The position numbers were made by a program, and so were the translations under genes. Under the pieces are notes generated by a model that saw only the letters and a list, made by a program, of their open reading frames with translations, had not been told where the DNA came from and made no database searches. A stretch of DNA of 64,000 nt, taken from Celeribacter sp. PS-C1. GTDB lineage: Bacteria; Pseudomonadota; Alphaproteobacteria; Rhodobacterales; Rhodobacteraceae. The number at the start of each line of letters is the position of its first letter. Positions within the stretch are counted from its first letter, which is position 1. The stretch is from NCBI RefSeq assembly GCF_019429625.1, contig NZ_JAHXRW010000003.1, forward strand, positions 310,001 through 374,000, in the 5' to 3' direction. Positions 16,887-25,740 of this stretch are shown piece after piece.

Positions 16887-17645
16887 ATGAGCGCCCAAAA
16901 GGCACGCAAACTCGCGGCAGGAAATTGGAAAATGAACGGCATCAAGGCCAGCCTCGCTGAAGCCACCGCGCTGGCCGAGATGTTCCCGGAGCCGAAAGTC
17001 GACATCCTCCTATGCCCGCCCGCCACGCTTGTCGCGCCGATGGCAGCCGCGCTCTTTGGATCGAAAGTCGATGTCGGCGGACAGGATTGCCACATGAAGG
17101 CCTCGGGCGCACACACCGGCGACATTTCCGCCGAGATGCTCGTCGATGCGGGCGCCGATTACGTCATTCTCGGCCACTCCGAGCGCCGCGCCGATCATGG
17201 AGAAACCGATCACATCGTCGCTGAGAAAACCATCGCCGCCACCATGGCCGGGCTCGCCCCCGTGGTTTGTGTTGGCGAAACGCTGGAGCAACGCGAGGCG
17301 GGCGAGACCCTCGGAGTGATCCGCAAACAGCTTTCCGCCTCTCTGCCCGATGCGGTCGACCTTGAGAAACTGGTGATCGCCTATGAACCTGTCTGGGCCA
17401 TCGGCACCGGCAAAATCCCCACCCTTGAGCAGATCGCCGAAGTGCATGACGACATGCGCGCAACCCTCGTGGACCGCTATGGCGACGGCGCGAATGGCAT
17501 TCCGCTGCTTTACGGCGGCTCGGTGAAACCCGGCAATGCGGCAGAGATTTTCGCCACCTCCAACGTCGATGGCGCGCTGGTGGGCGGCGCGTCTCTCAAA
17601 GCAGCGGATTTCTCCGGCATCGTGAAAGCCCTCGAAGAGGCCTGA
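16887..17645 (+). CDS. tpiA: Triosephosphate isomerase
   Basis: 252 residues, complete TIM barrel. The catalytic Lys is in GNWKMNG (residues 12-18), His in ILGHSERR, Glu in IAYEPVWAIGTGK, and the phosphate loop in LLYGGSVKPGN. It interconverts dihydroxyacetone phosphate and glyceraldehyde 3-phosphate. A strong AAGGAGG site precedes the ATG. It is followed by a 13-bp terminator stem. Confidence 0.97.
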   Translation: MSAQKARKLAAGNWKMNGIKASLAEATALAEMFPEPKVDILLCPPATLVAPMAAALFGSKVDVGGQDCHMKASGAHTGDISAEMLVDAGADYVILGHSERRADHGETDHIVAEKTIAATMAGLAPVVCVGETLEQREAGETLGVIRKQLSASLPDAVDLEKLVIAYEPVWAIGTGKIPTLEQIAEVHDDMRATLVDRYGDGANGIPLLYGGSVKPGNAAEIFATSNVDGALVGGASLKAADFSGIVKALEEA

Positions 17646-17664
17646 GACGCCTTCTAAAACATCA

Positions 17665-17699
17665 AAACGCCGCGCTTTTCAGAAGCGCGGCGTTTTTGT
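17665..17699 (+). terminator. Rho-independent terminator of tpiA
   Basis: A perfect 13-bp stem (AAACGCCGCGCTT at 17665-17677 with its complement at 17683-17695), five-base loop, then TTTTTGTTT. It may also serve the convergent flavin monooxygenase gene. Confidence 0.92.
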
Positions 17700-17735
17700 T
17701 TCCTTTGCTGCGAAAAATACTCCCGCCGGAGGCGC

Positions 17736-18902
17736 TCAAACGCTCCCCTTGGTTACATCGAAATCATAGAGCCAGGAAAATCGCTCCACCGCCTGTTTCG
17801 GCGCGACCTTTCCGGCCAACCGCAGCGCAGCATGGCCCAAAAACCGCTTCGGGCCCTTCAAGTGATAATTCTTCGCATTGGCATTTGCAGCCTCGATCAC
17901 GCGGGTGACGCGCGGACGGCGGATCGCCTGATAGGCAGGCAGCGCCTCGTCCAAAGGCAGGGTCGCGAGACAGTCGGCCAAGACCCAAGCATCCTCAAGC
18001 GCCATATTGGCCCCCTGCGCCAGAAACGGCAGGGTCGGATGGGCCGCATCGCCCAGCAAAGCCGTCCGCTCCGAATGCCAGCGCAGCGCAACCGGGTGCC
18101 GGAACAGCCCCCAGCGCGAGACTTCTTCGACTCGGCTCAAAAGACCTTTCACACCGGGGCCGAAATTCGCGAAATTGCGCATCAGCTCCGCCGGATCGCC
18201 TGCGTGATGCCAGCCCTCTTCGACCCAATCGGACCGCTCCTCGACGGCGACGATGTTGATCAGGCTGCCGTCACGCAGAGGATAGGTCACCACATGCCGC
18301 CCTGCCGCCATATGGACCATCGCAATGGGCTCTTCATGCCCAAGCGCGGGCACCGTCGCGCGCCAAGCCGTCTGGCCGGTGAAGAACGGCTTTGCGGGAC
18401 CGTTGAGCATCGGGCGCAGTTTCGAATGCAGCCCGTCCGCCCCCAGAACCACCGCGTGCCGCGCCTCGGAGCCATCGGCAAACTGCAATTTCACGCCGTC
18501 CGCATCGCCGTGAATGCGTTCAACCTTATGTGACAGGCGGATCTCGATGTCGAGCGCGCGCACGCCCTGTTCCAAAAGACCGATCAGATCAGCACGGTGC
18601 ATCAGGAGAAAATCAGCATCGGGACGGGCAGCAGTGAAATCAAGGCGCAACACCTCGCGGCCCGAATAGCCGTCCATCAGCTGAACACCCTTTGCCCGCA
18701 TTGCGCGGGATGGCGCATCCAAGCCCAAAGCCGCGAGCACACACGCGCCATTGGGACTGATTTGCAGGCCGGCACCCACTTCGGTGATCTCGGGCGCTTG
18801 TTCGTAAAGCGTAACGGACGCACCGCGCAAAGCCAAAGCCTGCGCCACCGCAAGACCAGCCACACCCGCGCCCAAAACCGCAATATCCTGACCGATCAGC
18901 AT
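17736..18902 (-). CDS. FAD-dependent aromatic-ring monooxygenase family protein
   Basis: 388 residues of the group A flavoprotein monooxygenases (salicylate / 3-hydroxybenzoate 6-hydroxylase type). The dinucleotide fold is GAGVAG at about residues 11-16, the second motif is VLGADGLHSKLRP, and the FAD-ribityl motif is LLGDAAHPTLPFLAQGANMALED. It would use NAD(P)H and oxygen to hydroxylate an aromatic substrate, here unknown. The start ATG at 18902 has GAAGGG upstream. No aromatic-pathway genes lie nearby, so the substrate cannot be inferred from context. Confidence 0.85.
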   Translation of the reverse strand: MLIGQDIAVLGAGVAGLAVAQALALRGASVTLYEQAPEITEVGAGLQISPNGACVLAALGLDAPSRAMRAKGVQLMDGYSGREVLRLDFTAARPDADFLLMHRADLIGLLEQGVRALDIEIRLSHKVERIHGDADGVKLQFADGSEARHAVVLGADGLHSKLRPMLNGPAKPFFTGQTAWRATVPALGHEEPIAMVHMAAGRHVVTYPLRDGSLINIVAVEERSDWVEEGWHHAGDPAELMRNFANFGPGVKGLLSRVEEVSRWGLFRHPVALRWHSERTALLGDAAHPTLPFLAQGANMALEDAWVLADCLATLPLDEALPAYQAIRRPRVTRVIEAANANAKNYHLKGPKRFLGHAALRLAGKVAPKQAVERFSWLYDFDVTKGSV

Positions 18903-19078
18903 GATGTGTTTCCCTTCACCAGCATGTCCATACAAACAAAAAACACCAGAGTTGCCCCCGGTGTTTCTCACATTTATGCATCAGGCTCACGGGGCCAAAT
19001 TGCCGCGAGGCGCAAGGGCCTCTTACGCACCGCGCTCAACCATCGCACGATCCCGATAGGGAATCGATCCCGACGGGA

Positions 19079-19552
19079 TCAATCGTCGCGATGCACTTTT
19101 TCGCGACGCTCGTGACGCTCTTGCGCCTCCAAGGTCATCGTGGCGATCGGACGCGCATCGAGGCGTTTGAGAGAGATCGGCTCGCCGGTCACTTCGCAAT
19201 AGCCATATTCACCCTCATCGATCCGGCGCAGCGCGGCATCGATTTTCGTCACCAGTTTGCGTTGACGGTCACGGGTGCGCAGCTCCAGCGCCCGGTCGGT
19301 TTCCTCAGACGCACGGTCGGTGATGTCCGGGATGTTGCGGGTGCTGTCTTGCAGGCCTTCGATGGTGTGGCGGCTTTCATCCAAAAGCTCTGCCTTCCAG
19401 GCCAAAAGTTTGCGACGGAAATATTCGAGCTGACGCTCATTCATAAATGGTTCGTCCTCTGCGGGACGGTAATCATCAGCCAGGAAAACCTCAGCCTTCA
19501 TCGTGCTCACCTCTGTCGTGCCATCGGCCGCAGTCTCAGTATTGTCAGCCAT
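19079..19552 (-). CDS. dksA: DksA-type RNA polymerase-binding protein lacking a full zinc finger
   Basis: 157 residues from ATG 19552. The coiled-coil and its tip are present (DITDRASEETDRALE, matching the D-x-x-D-x-A tip), as is the C-terminal globular part (YGYCEVTGEPISLKRLDARPIA). Only one of the four zinc cysteines of E. coli DksA remains; the positions read C-x-x-T and lack the second pair. This form is known from Rhodobacter and still acts with ppGpp on the polymerase secondary channel. A second start at 19501 (MKAEVFL) also has a good ribosome site (GAGGTGAG), so two lengths are possible. It is divergent from the MoxR gene. Confidence 0.9.
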   Translation of the reverse strand: MADNTETAADGTTEVSTMKAEVFLADDYRPAEDEPFMNERQLEYFRRKLLAWKAELLDESRHTIEGLQDSTRNIPDITDRASEETDRALELRTRDRQRKLVTKIDAALRRIDEGEYGYCEVTGEPISLKRLDARPIATMTLEAQERHERREKVHRDD

Positions 19553-19685
19553 CAGGCGCCCTCCAATTGGGGTCCGTTTACCCCGTTTGATCGGGGATGT
19601 CACGTCACAATCTCTGTCGTATTGCACCTTTCCCCCCTCGCGTTATGATCTCGCTCAATCTCAGCACAACAGGGGGCAATCCTTG

Positions 19686-20528
19686 ATGAAATTCGCATCC
19701 ACCGACAGTTATGTCGCCCCGAACGACCTGACCGTGGCCGTCAATGCCGCCATTCAGCTCGAACGCCCTTTGCTTGTGAAAGGCGAACCGGGGACCGGGA
19801 AAACCGAACTGGCGCGACAGGTCGCGAATGCCTTGGGCCTTGAGATGATCGAGTGGAACATCAAATCCACCACCCGCGCCCAACAGGGCCTCTATGAATA
19901 TGACGCGGTGTCGCGTCTGCGCGATAGCCAATTGGGCGATCCACGCGTCGAGGACGTGCGCCACTACATCAAAAAAGGGAAACTTTGGCAGGCCTTTGAG
20001 GCCGACAGCAAGGTGGTCCTTTTGATCGACGAGATCGATAAGGCGGACATCGAGTTTCCGAACGATCTGTTGCAGGAACTCGATAAGATGGCTTTCCATG
20101 TCTACGAGACTGGCGAAACGGTCTCCGCACGGCAACGCCCCGTTGTGATCATCACCTCGAACAATGAAAAGGAACTGCCGGACGCCTTCCTGCGCCGCTG
20201 TTTCTTTCACTACATCCGTTTCCCCGACCAAGAGACGATGAAACAGATCGTCGAGGTGCATTTTCCAGGACTGAAATCGGAACTTTTGAGCGCAGCACTC
20301 ACACAGTTCTACGAAATCCGCGACACGCAGGGGTTGAAAAAGAAACCCTCGACCTCAGAAGTGCTGGACTGGCTCAAACTGTTGTTGGCCGAAGACCTGT
20401 CGCCCGAGGATCTCAAACGCGATGGGGTGAACGCCCTGCCGAAACTTCATGGTGCGCTGTTGAAGAACGAACAGGACGTGGCCCTGTTCGAACGTCTGGC
20501 ATTTCTGGCACGCGGCCAGAGGCGCTAA
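19686..20528 (+). CDS. MoxR-family AAA+ ATPase
   Basis: 280 residues. Walker A is GEPGTGKT at residues 33-40, Walker B is VVLLIDEIDKADIEFPNDLL near 110-128, sensor 1 is PVVIITSNNEKELPDAFLRRC. MoxR ATPases act as chaperones that load cofactors or assemble complexes together with von Willebrand factor A (VWA) proteins. A matching VWA/CoxE-type gene lies 2.8 kb downstream on the same strand (23291), separated by four genes. AGGGGG lies ten bases before the ATG. Confidence 0.92.
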   Translation: MKFASTDSYVAPNDLTVAVNAAIQLERPLLVKGEPGTGKTELARQVANALGLEMIEWNIKSTTRAQQGLYEYDAVSRLRDSQLGDPRVEDVRHYIKKGKLWQAFEADSKVVLLIDEIDKADIEFPNDLLQELDKMAFHVYETGETVSARQRPVVIITSNNEKELPDAFLRRCFFHYIRFPDQETMKQIVEVHFPGLKSELLSAALTQFYEIRDTQGLKKKPSTSEVLDWLKLLLAEDLSPEDLKRDGVNALPKLHGALLKNEQDVALFERLAFLARGQRR

Positions 20529-20542
20529 GCGCGCCTCAAGGT

Positions 20543-20851
20543 TTACTCCGCTTTCGGAGCCGCTTTCGTGGCGCGCGGTTTTCGTGCGGCAGTGGTGGTC
20601 TTTGCCGCGGGCTTTTTCGCGGCAGGTTTCTTGGCGGCGGTTTTCGTCGCGGGTTTCGCCGCTGTCTTTGCAGCAGTTTTGGGTGCGGCGCGCTTGCGTG
20701 GTGTCTTCGCAGGTGCCGTCTCCGGCACGCTCAGCGCCTCAACCGCCATCAACCAATGCGCCTCATCGCGCCCCTCGGGCATGCCCTCTTCGAGCCACAT
20801 GAAATAGGCCGCTTCGCTGATCTGGGCTTCATCTGGGGTGGTTTGGGTCAT
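20543..20851 (-). CDS. DUF2934-like domain with histone H1-like Lys/Ala/Pro tail
   Basis: 102 residues. The first 45 contain ISEAAYFMWLEEGMPEGRDEAHWLMAVE, the short helical pattern of DUF2934. The rest is low-complexity Lys/Ala/Pro/Thr (AAKKPAAKKPAAKTTTAA), like bacterial histone H1 tails. It probably binds DNA or RNA through the tail. ATG 20851 has GGAG six bases upstream; the longer open frame is unlikely. It converges on the MoxR gene with a 14-base gap. Confidence 0.75.
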   Translation of the reverse strand: MTQTTPDEAQISEAAYFMWLEEGMPEGRDEAHWLMAVEALSVPETAPAKTPRKRAAPKTAAKTAAKPATKTAAKKPAAKKPAAKTTTAARKPRATKAAPKAE

Positions 20852-21101
20852 CTTGAACTCCGTTGCAGTCGCTCGCGTATCTTCACCACTCTGTCTAACA
20901 GTTTGATGAATTGCCCCGTCTGATAAATCGCTCACACATCAGCAAAGCGTCACCGCCCCGCCCGCCTCCCGCCTGAAAATTAGGCACGCCGCACTGGAAA
21001 CGGACAGGAAATCGGCACAGTCGTTTTCCCCTCGACATCATATCACCTTGCACAAGGGCGCAGTTCCCCGTAGCTCGAATTCAGCTTCAAGGAGATCAGA
21101 C

Positions 21102-21542
21102 ATGCCCCTCATCCGCCCCCTCACCCCCGAAGACCGCGCACAATGGGACGATCTCTGGCGCGCCTATCTGACGTTTTACGAAAGCGAACTGAGCCAAGAA
21201 ATCTATGACGCCACCTTCGCGCGGCTCACCAATCTGGCGGCCAAGGAGCGCGGAGCTTTGGTGGCCGAACAAGACGGCGAATTGATCGGTCTGGTGCATT
21301 ACATCTTCCATGCTCACAACTGGAACGTCGAAAATGTTTGCTACCTTCAGGACCTTTATGTTTCCGAGGCTGCGCGCGGCACCGGCGCAGGGCGCGCGCT
21401 GATCGAAGGCGTTTACCAGGTTGCGGACGAAAACGGCACACCGACCGTCTACTGGATGACCCAGCACTTCAACGAAACGGCGCGTAAACTCTACGACCGG
21501 ATCGGGAAATTGACGCCCTTCATCAAATATCAACGCGGCTGA
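21102..21542 (+). CDS. GNAT-family N-acetyltransferase
   Basis: 146 residues. The acetyl-CoA loop is ARGTGAGRALIEG (family pattern Q/R-x-x-G-x-G/A), preceded by the beta strand VCYLQDLYV and followed by WMTQHFNETARKLYDRIG, typical of GNAT motif B. The acceptor is unknown; the family includes protein, amine and antibiotic acetyltransferases. ATG 21102 follows AAGGAG. It is a single gene between the H1-like and DUF2927 genes. Confidence 0.9.
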   Translation: MPLIRPLTPEDRAQWDDLWRAYLTFYESELSQEIYDATFARLTNLAAKERGALVAEQDGELIGLVHYIFHAHNWNVENVCYLQDLYVSEAARGTGAGRALIEGVYQVADENGTPTVYWMTQHFNETARKLYDRIGKLTPFIKYQRG

Positions 21543-21661
21543 TCTACGACCTGATACCTATGCGCCCCCCGAAACGGCTTGGCGGTTTCTGGGGACTGCC
21601 TTAGACTTGCAGCCAGTCAGGCCGTGGTCAGGCCGGATTGAAACAGATGAAAAGGGTCAGA

Positions 21662-23083
21662 ATGTTTCCAAGTCACACGACCCATGCACAGTCCGAAACC
21701 GCGCCGAAAAACAATCGGCGGCGCCTTATTCCGATTAGCGCTCTGATGTGCAGTCTGACCGTTCTGAGCGCATGTCTGTCCGCACCCCAAAGCGGCACGA
21801 GTTCTTCCGCACGCGCGGCCTCAGATATGCTCGAACTGCCACCAATGAAGGTGTTTTCCGAGACGCAGATCGCACAAACTTCTCGCCCTAACGCATCGAT
21901 TTCGCGAGATTTTCTTGATCTGAGTTTCGCGCTCGAAACCGGAGCCACGCTCGACCGCTTCACGCGCTTCGAAGGCCCGATCACGCTGCGGGTCACCGGC
22001 GACGTTGTGCCAGTTTCCTTGACACAAGACCTATCGCGTTTGCTCACGCGGCTCGATCGCGAGGCCGGGATCACAATCGCCCGCGTGCCCGCCAATCAAC
22101 CTGCCTCGATCACCATCGAGACGCTGACACAGGCCGAGCTCTCGCGCCGCGCGCCCAACACCGCCTGTATCGTCGTGCCCAATGTCTCTGGGTGGGACGA
22201 GTTCAAACACGCCCGCCGCGCGGCGCTCAGCTGGACTCAGGTGACAACGCGCGAACGCCTGTCAATTTTCATCCCGACCAATGTCGCACCCCAAGAAATC
22301 CGCGATTGCCTGCACGAAGAACTGGCTCAGGCGCTGGGGCCGCTCAACGACCTCTATCGCCTGCCTGATTCCGTTTACAACGACGACAACATCCATTCGG
22401 TGCTGACGCCCTTCGACATGCTCATCTTGCGCGCCACTTATGCGCCCGAACTGCGCTCCGGTATGAGCCGCGCGGAAGTCGCCCGCGCCCTGCCCGGCAT
22501 TCTCGCCCGGATCAACCCCGGCGGCATCACAGGGTATACGCCGCCGGTTCAGCCCACGCCACGCGCCTGGACCGAGGCCGCTATGGGCGCCATGGGCGAC
22601 GGCTCGCTGACGTCCCGCCTTCAGGCCGCCAAAACCGCCGTCGCCATCGCCCGCACCCAAGGCTGGAGCGACACGCGTGCAGGGTTTTCTTGGTTCCTCT
22701 TGGGGCGGCTTTCCATTGCCACGGACCGCGCGAGCGCCCAACTGGCCCTGACCGAGGCCAAACGCATCTATGACGCCCGCCCGGAAACCCGCTTTCACTC
22801 CGCCCATGTCGCGATGCAGCTCTCCGCCTTGGCGCTGTCCCAAGGCCGCTATGAAGCCGCCTATGACATCTCCGCCAGCGCCATTTCTGCCGCACGTGAC
22901 GCCGAAAACGCCGCCCTTCTTGCCTCTCTCATGATGACAGAGGCCGAGGCGCTGGCCAAACTCGGTCGTGCGAGCGAGGCCCGCAGTGTGCGGCTCGACA
23001 GCCTCGGCTGGGCACGTTATGGCTTTGGCTCTGATGACGTGGTCCGGACACGCGCCGCCGAAATCGCCTCTCTGGTGCGATAG
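21662..23083 (+). CDS. DUF2927 lipoprotein with helical-repeat C terminus
   Basis: 473 residues from ATG 21662 (AAAAGGG upstream; a nearby ATG at 21647 is also possible). A basic N terminus, a hydrophobic helix and the lipobox TVLSAC predict an anchored lipoprotein. Residues about 60-300 form the DUF2927 domain, with the HEELAQALGPLNDLYRLPDSVYND motif that recalls metalloprotease-type His-Glu residues. The C-terminal 170 residues are Ala-rich helices resembling tetratricopeptide-like repeats. DUF2927 is typical of Rhodobacterales; its function is unknown. Confidence 0.8.
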   Translation: MFPSHTTHAQSETAPKNNRRRLIPISALMCSLTVLSACLSAPQSGTSSSARAASDMLELPPMKVFSETQIAQTSRPNASISRDFLDLSFALETGATLDRFTRFEGPITLRVTGDVVPVSLTQDLSRLLTRLDREAGITIARVPANQPASITIETLTQAELSRRAPNTACIVVPNVSGWDEFKHARRAALSWTQVTTRERLSIFIPTNVAPQEIRDCLHEELAQALGPLNDLYRLPDSVYNDDNIHSVLTPFDMLILRATYAPELRSGMSRAEVARALPGILARINPGGITGYTPPVQPTPRAWTEAAMGAMGDGSLTSRLQAAKTAVAIARTQGWSDTRAGFSWFLLGRLSIATDRASAQLALTEAKRIYDARPETRFHSAHVAMQLSALALSQGRYEAAYDISASAISAARDAENAALLASLMMTEAEALAKLGRASEARSVRLDSLGWARYGFGSDDVVRTRAAEIASLVR

Positions 23084-23123
23084 CGGCTTGCCGAGACTGC
23101 GCAAAATGTGAGGGAGCAAGACT

Positions 23124-23288
23124 ATGATCGGGTTGGTATTAACCCTCCTCGGTGGGATTTGGGGATGGCGGCTGGCCACCAAACGCGGCGGAGACCGCGC
23201 CGATAGGCTGCAATATATGGTCGTTTACGCGCTGCTGTTCGGCATTGTCGGCCTGTTTCTTGGCGTGATCTTCGATCGAATGGTGTAA
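23124..23288 (+). CDS. 54-residue membrane protein
   Basis: A short frame starting MIGLVLTLLGGIWGWRLA and ending GLFLGVIFDRMV. It has two hydrophobic helices separated by a basic/charged loop (TKRGGDRADRLQY), so a two-pass hairpin is likely. GAGGGAG lies nine bases before the ATG and its stop is two bases before the VWA gene, so the two are translated together. The family is unknown. Confidence 0.7.
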   Translation: MIGLVLTLLGGIWGWRLATKRGGDRADRLQYMVVYALLFGIVGLFLGVIFDRMV

Positions 23289-23290
23289 CC

Positions 23291-24475
23291 ATGTTCCTGC
23301 CCTTCTTCGAGACATTGCGCCATGAGGGCGTGCCGGTCTCCTTGAGGGAGTTTTTGTCCTTTCTCGAGGCCATGCAGGCCGGCCTTGCGACCTATGACAT
23401 CGAAGACTTCTATCTGCTTGCGCGAGTCACCATGGTCAAGGACGAGCGCCACCTCGACCGATTTGATCGCGCATTTTCAAAATCCTTTCAGGGCCTTGAT
23501 GAAATCTCCTCAGGTGATGTGTTAAATGCACTCGACTTACCTGAGGACTGGCTGCGCAAGGAGATGGAGAAACATCTCTCCCCCGAAGAAATGGCCGAAA
23601 TCGAAGCCTTGGGCGGTTTCGACAAGCTGATGGAGACGCTCAAACAGCGGCTCGAAGAGCAAAAAGGCAGGCATCAAGGTGGCAACAAATGGATCGGGAC
23701 CGGTGGCACCTCGCCCTTTGGTGCCTATGGCTACAATCCCGAAGGCGTGCGGATCGGACAAAAAGAGTCACGTCACCGTCGGGCCGTAAAAGTCTGGGAC
23801 AAAAGGGAATTTCGAAATCTCGACGACACGGTCGAGATCGGCACGCGCAACATCAAGCTGGCGATGAAACGCCTGCGCAAATGGGCACGTATCAGTGCAC
23901 ATGAAGAGCTCGACCTCGACGGCACGATCCGGTCGACCGCTGAACACGGTTACCTTGACGTCAAAACCCGCCCCGAGCGACACAATGCGGTGAAAGTCCT
24001 GATGTTTTTCGATGTCGGCGGCTCGATGGACGATCATATCAAGGTGGTCGAAGAACTGTTTTCCGCAGCGCGCAGCGAATTCAAGCACCTCGAATATTAC
24101 TATTTCCACAATTGCCTCTACGAAGGCGTCTGGCGCGACAACATCCGGCGCTGGGGCGAGAAAATCCCGACGCGTGAGGTGATGAACACCTATGGCAAGG
24201 ATTACAAAGTGATTTTTGTAGGCGATGCCTCGATGTCTCCCTATGAAATCGCGATCCCCGGCGGCGCCAATGAGCATTGGAACGAGGAATCAGGCGCGAC
24301 TTGGCTCACCCGCGCAGGAGAAACCTGGCCCGATCACCTCTGGCTCAATCCGGTGCCGGAGACCCATTGGAACTACACGCAATCCATCGCCATGATCCGC
24401 GAGATTTTCGAGGATCGCATGGTGCCAATGACGCTTGAGGGCCTTGATCGCGGCATGAAAATCCTCGGTCGTTAA
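23291..24475 (+). CDS. VWA-domain protein, CoxE-like
   Basis: 394 residues. The N-terminal half is helical (LRHEGVPVSLREFLSFLEAM is typical of the family). The von Willebrand A domain begins near residue 235, with the metal-ion site VLMFFDVGGSMDDH (D-x-G-x-S) and a second metal residue region in FVGDASMSPYEI. Such proteins work with MoxR-type ATPases in maturing metalloenzymes or other complexes. The MoxR gene lies upstream at 19686. It is tightly linked to the 54-residue membrane protein before it. Confidence 0.9.
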   Translation: MFLPFFETLRHEGVPVSLREFLSFLEAMQAGLATYDIEDFYLLARVTMVKDERHLDRFDRAFSKSFQGLDEISSGDVLNALDLPEDWLRKEMEKHLSPEEMAEIEALGGFDKLMETLKQRLEEQKGRHQGGNKWIGTGGTSPFGAYGYNPEGVRIGQKESRHRRAVKVWDKREFRNLDDTVEIGTRNIKLAMKRLRKWARISAHEELDLDGTIRSTAEHGYLDVKTRPERHNAVKVLMFFDVGGSMDDHIKVVEELFSAARSEFKHLEYYYFHNCLYEGVWRDNIRRWGEKIPTREVMNTYGKDYKVIFVGDASMSPYEIAIPGGANEHWNEESGATWLTRAGETWPDHLWLNPVPETHWNYTQSIAMIREIFEDRMVPMTLEGLDRGMKILGR

Positions 24476-24513
24476 ACCTTGGCGACGCCCTCCCTCGCCC
24501 CCATATTCAAATC

Positions 24514-25194
24514 ATGTTGAGATTCACGCCCATCCTTCTTGCCCTTCTGTTGGGCTTCGTGATGTACCGCTTTTCGGTCCGGCGCACCATTCGGGAGCTA
24601 GAAGCGCATTCGTCCGAGCTGGCCGACCCCGCTCTGAACCGCGTATTCGCGCAACTGGCGCGGGCGCTCGATCTGCCGCGTGTGCGCGTATTTCTCTATG
24701 AAATCGACCCCGTGAACGGCCTCGCTGCACCCGATGGCAAAGTCTATATCACGCGTGGCTTTTACGAAAAGTTTCGCGCGGGTCAGATCTCCGACGCGGA
24801 AATGGCCTCAGTCATTGCGCATGAGCTGGGCCACGTCGCCTTGGGCCATTCCAAACGTCGGATGATCGACTTTTCCGGTCAGAACGCGCTGCGTACGGCG
24901 CTAGCTATGATCCTATCGCGCTTCATCCCCTTCATAGGCGGCTATATCGCCGCTTGGCTGACACAGCTCTTGGCTGCGCGGATGTCGCGCTCGGATGAAT
25001 ACGAGGCCGACGCCTATGCCACGGCGCTTTTGATCAAGGCCGGGATCGGCACCGAACCGCAGAAATCACTCTTCGAAAAACTGCCGAAACTCACGGGAGC
25101 ACATGGCGCCTCGACGCCCGCTTGGCTGATGAGTCATCCCAAGACCGAAGAACGGATCAAAGCCATCGAGGCCAATGAGGCGAAATGGTCGTGA
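24514..25194 (+). CDS. M48-family membrane-associated metalloprotease
   Basis: 226 residues. An N-terminal membrane helix (residues about 4-20), zinc motif HELGH at 103-107, and the third ligand Glu in SRSDEYEADAYA. A hydrophobic hairpin (about 130-155) lies between them, as in HtpX/Ste24-like proteases. It probably cleaves misfolded membrane proteins or acts as a periplasmic protease. It follows the VWA gene by 38 bases on the same strand. Confidence 0.9.
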   Translation: MLRFTPILLALLLGFVMYRFSVRRTIRELEAHSSELADPALNRVFAQLARALDLPRVRVFLYEIDPVNGLAAPDGKVYITRGFYEKFRAGQISDAEMASVIAHELGHVALGHSKRRMIDFSGQNALRTALAMILSRFIPFIGGYIAAWLTQLLAARMSRSDEYEADAYATALLIKAGIGTEPQKSLFEKLPKLTGAHGASTPAWLMSHPKTEERIKAIEANEAKWS

Positions 25195-25200
25195 AGCGAC

Positions 25201-25740
25201 TCAGCTAAGCGCCTTACCCAGCCTCGGAAGCCGCGCTTTTTTCATCAGACGTCGCGCATCCCACGTCTCACCCGACAGCCGCTCGGCCTCTTGGCGCACT
25301 TCTTCGACGGCCTCTGCCACGGCCTCGGGGTGGTCGGACCAAAGCCGCCAGAGAAACCCGTCCGGATCCCAGCGTTCAAGCCCTTCCTCGGCCAGAACAT
25401 GACGCGGAAAATCCTGCGCGTTCATGGTGACAATCGCCTCAGCGCCACCGGCAATCGCAGCGGCCAACACATGGATGTCATTCTCGTCCGTGAGATAAAG
25501 ACGAGCTTCCAAGCCCTTGTGTTCTTTGACTTCTGCCCTTGGGAAAGCCGCACGCGTGAGCGCCACCTCGCCGCGCGCCTGTGCTTCGCCACCGGGACCA
25601 AGTTTGCGGGCAGCGCGCGCCCATTCTTCCAAGATGCGCGCCGACCAGAGAGGTGTGTAGAGCCCACGCTTGGCGACGCCCAAAAGCACCTCGCGCATCA
25701 CCGTCGGGTAAAGCACGCAGGCATCTAACAGAACTTTCAA
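25201..25740 (-). CDS. PIN-domain protein
   Basis: 179 residues. Acidic residues of a PIN nuclease are present: Asp6 (LLDACVLYP), Glu in ILEEWARAA, Asp in TDENDIHVLAAA, and the end of the fold in VTMNAQDFP. It would be a metal-dependent RNase. There is no small antitoxin gene beside it; instead its start overlaps the stop of the RlmI-like methyltransferase gene by four bases (ATGA), so it is translated together with an RNA-modifying enzyme. It therefore need not be a toxin. Confidence 0.85.
   Translation of the reverse strand: MKVLLDACVLYPTVMREVLLGVAKRGLYTPLWSARILEEWARAARKLGPGGEAQARGEVALTRAAFPRAEVKEHKGLEARLYLTDENDIHVLAAAIAGGAEAIVTMNAQDFPRHVLAEEGLERWDPDGFLWRLWSDHPEAVAEAVEEVRQEAERLSGETWDARRLMKKARLPRLGKALS

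Noticed and set aside
19051-19080. GATCCCG/CGGGATC repeats next to the dksA stop
   Set aside because: A dyad with a one-base centre and no T tract; could be a weak terminator but too little to call.
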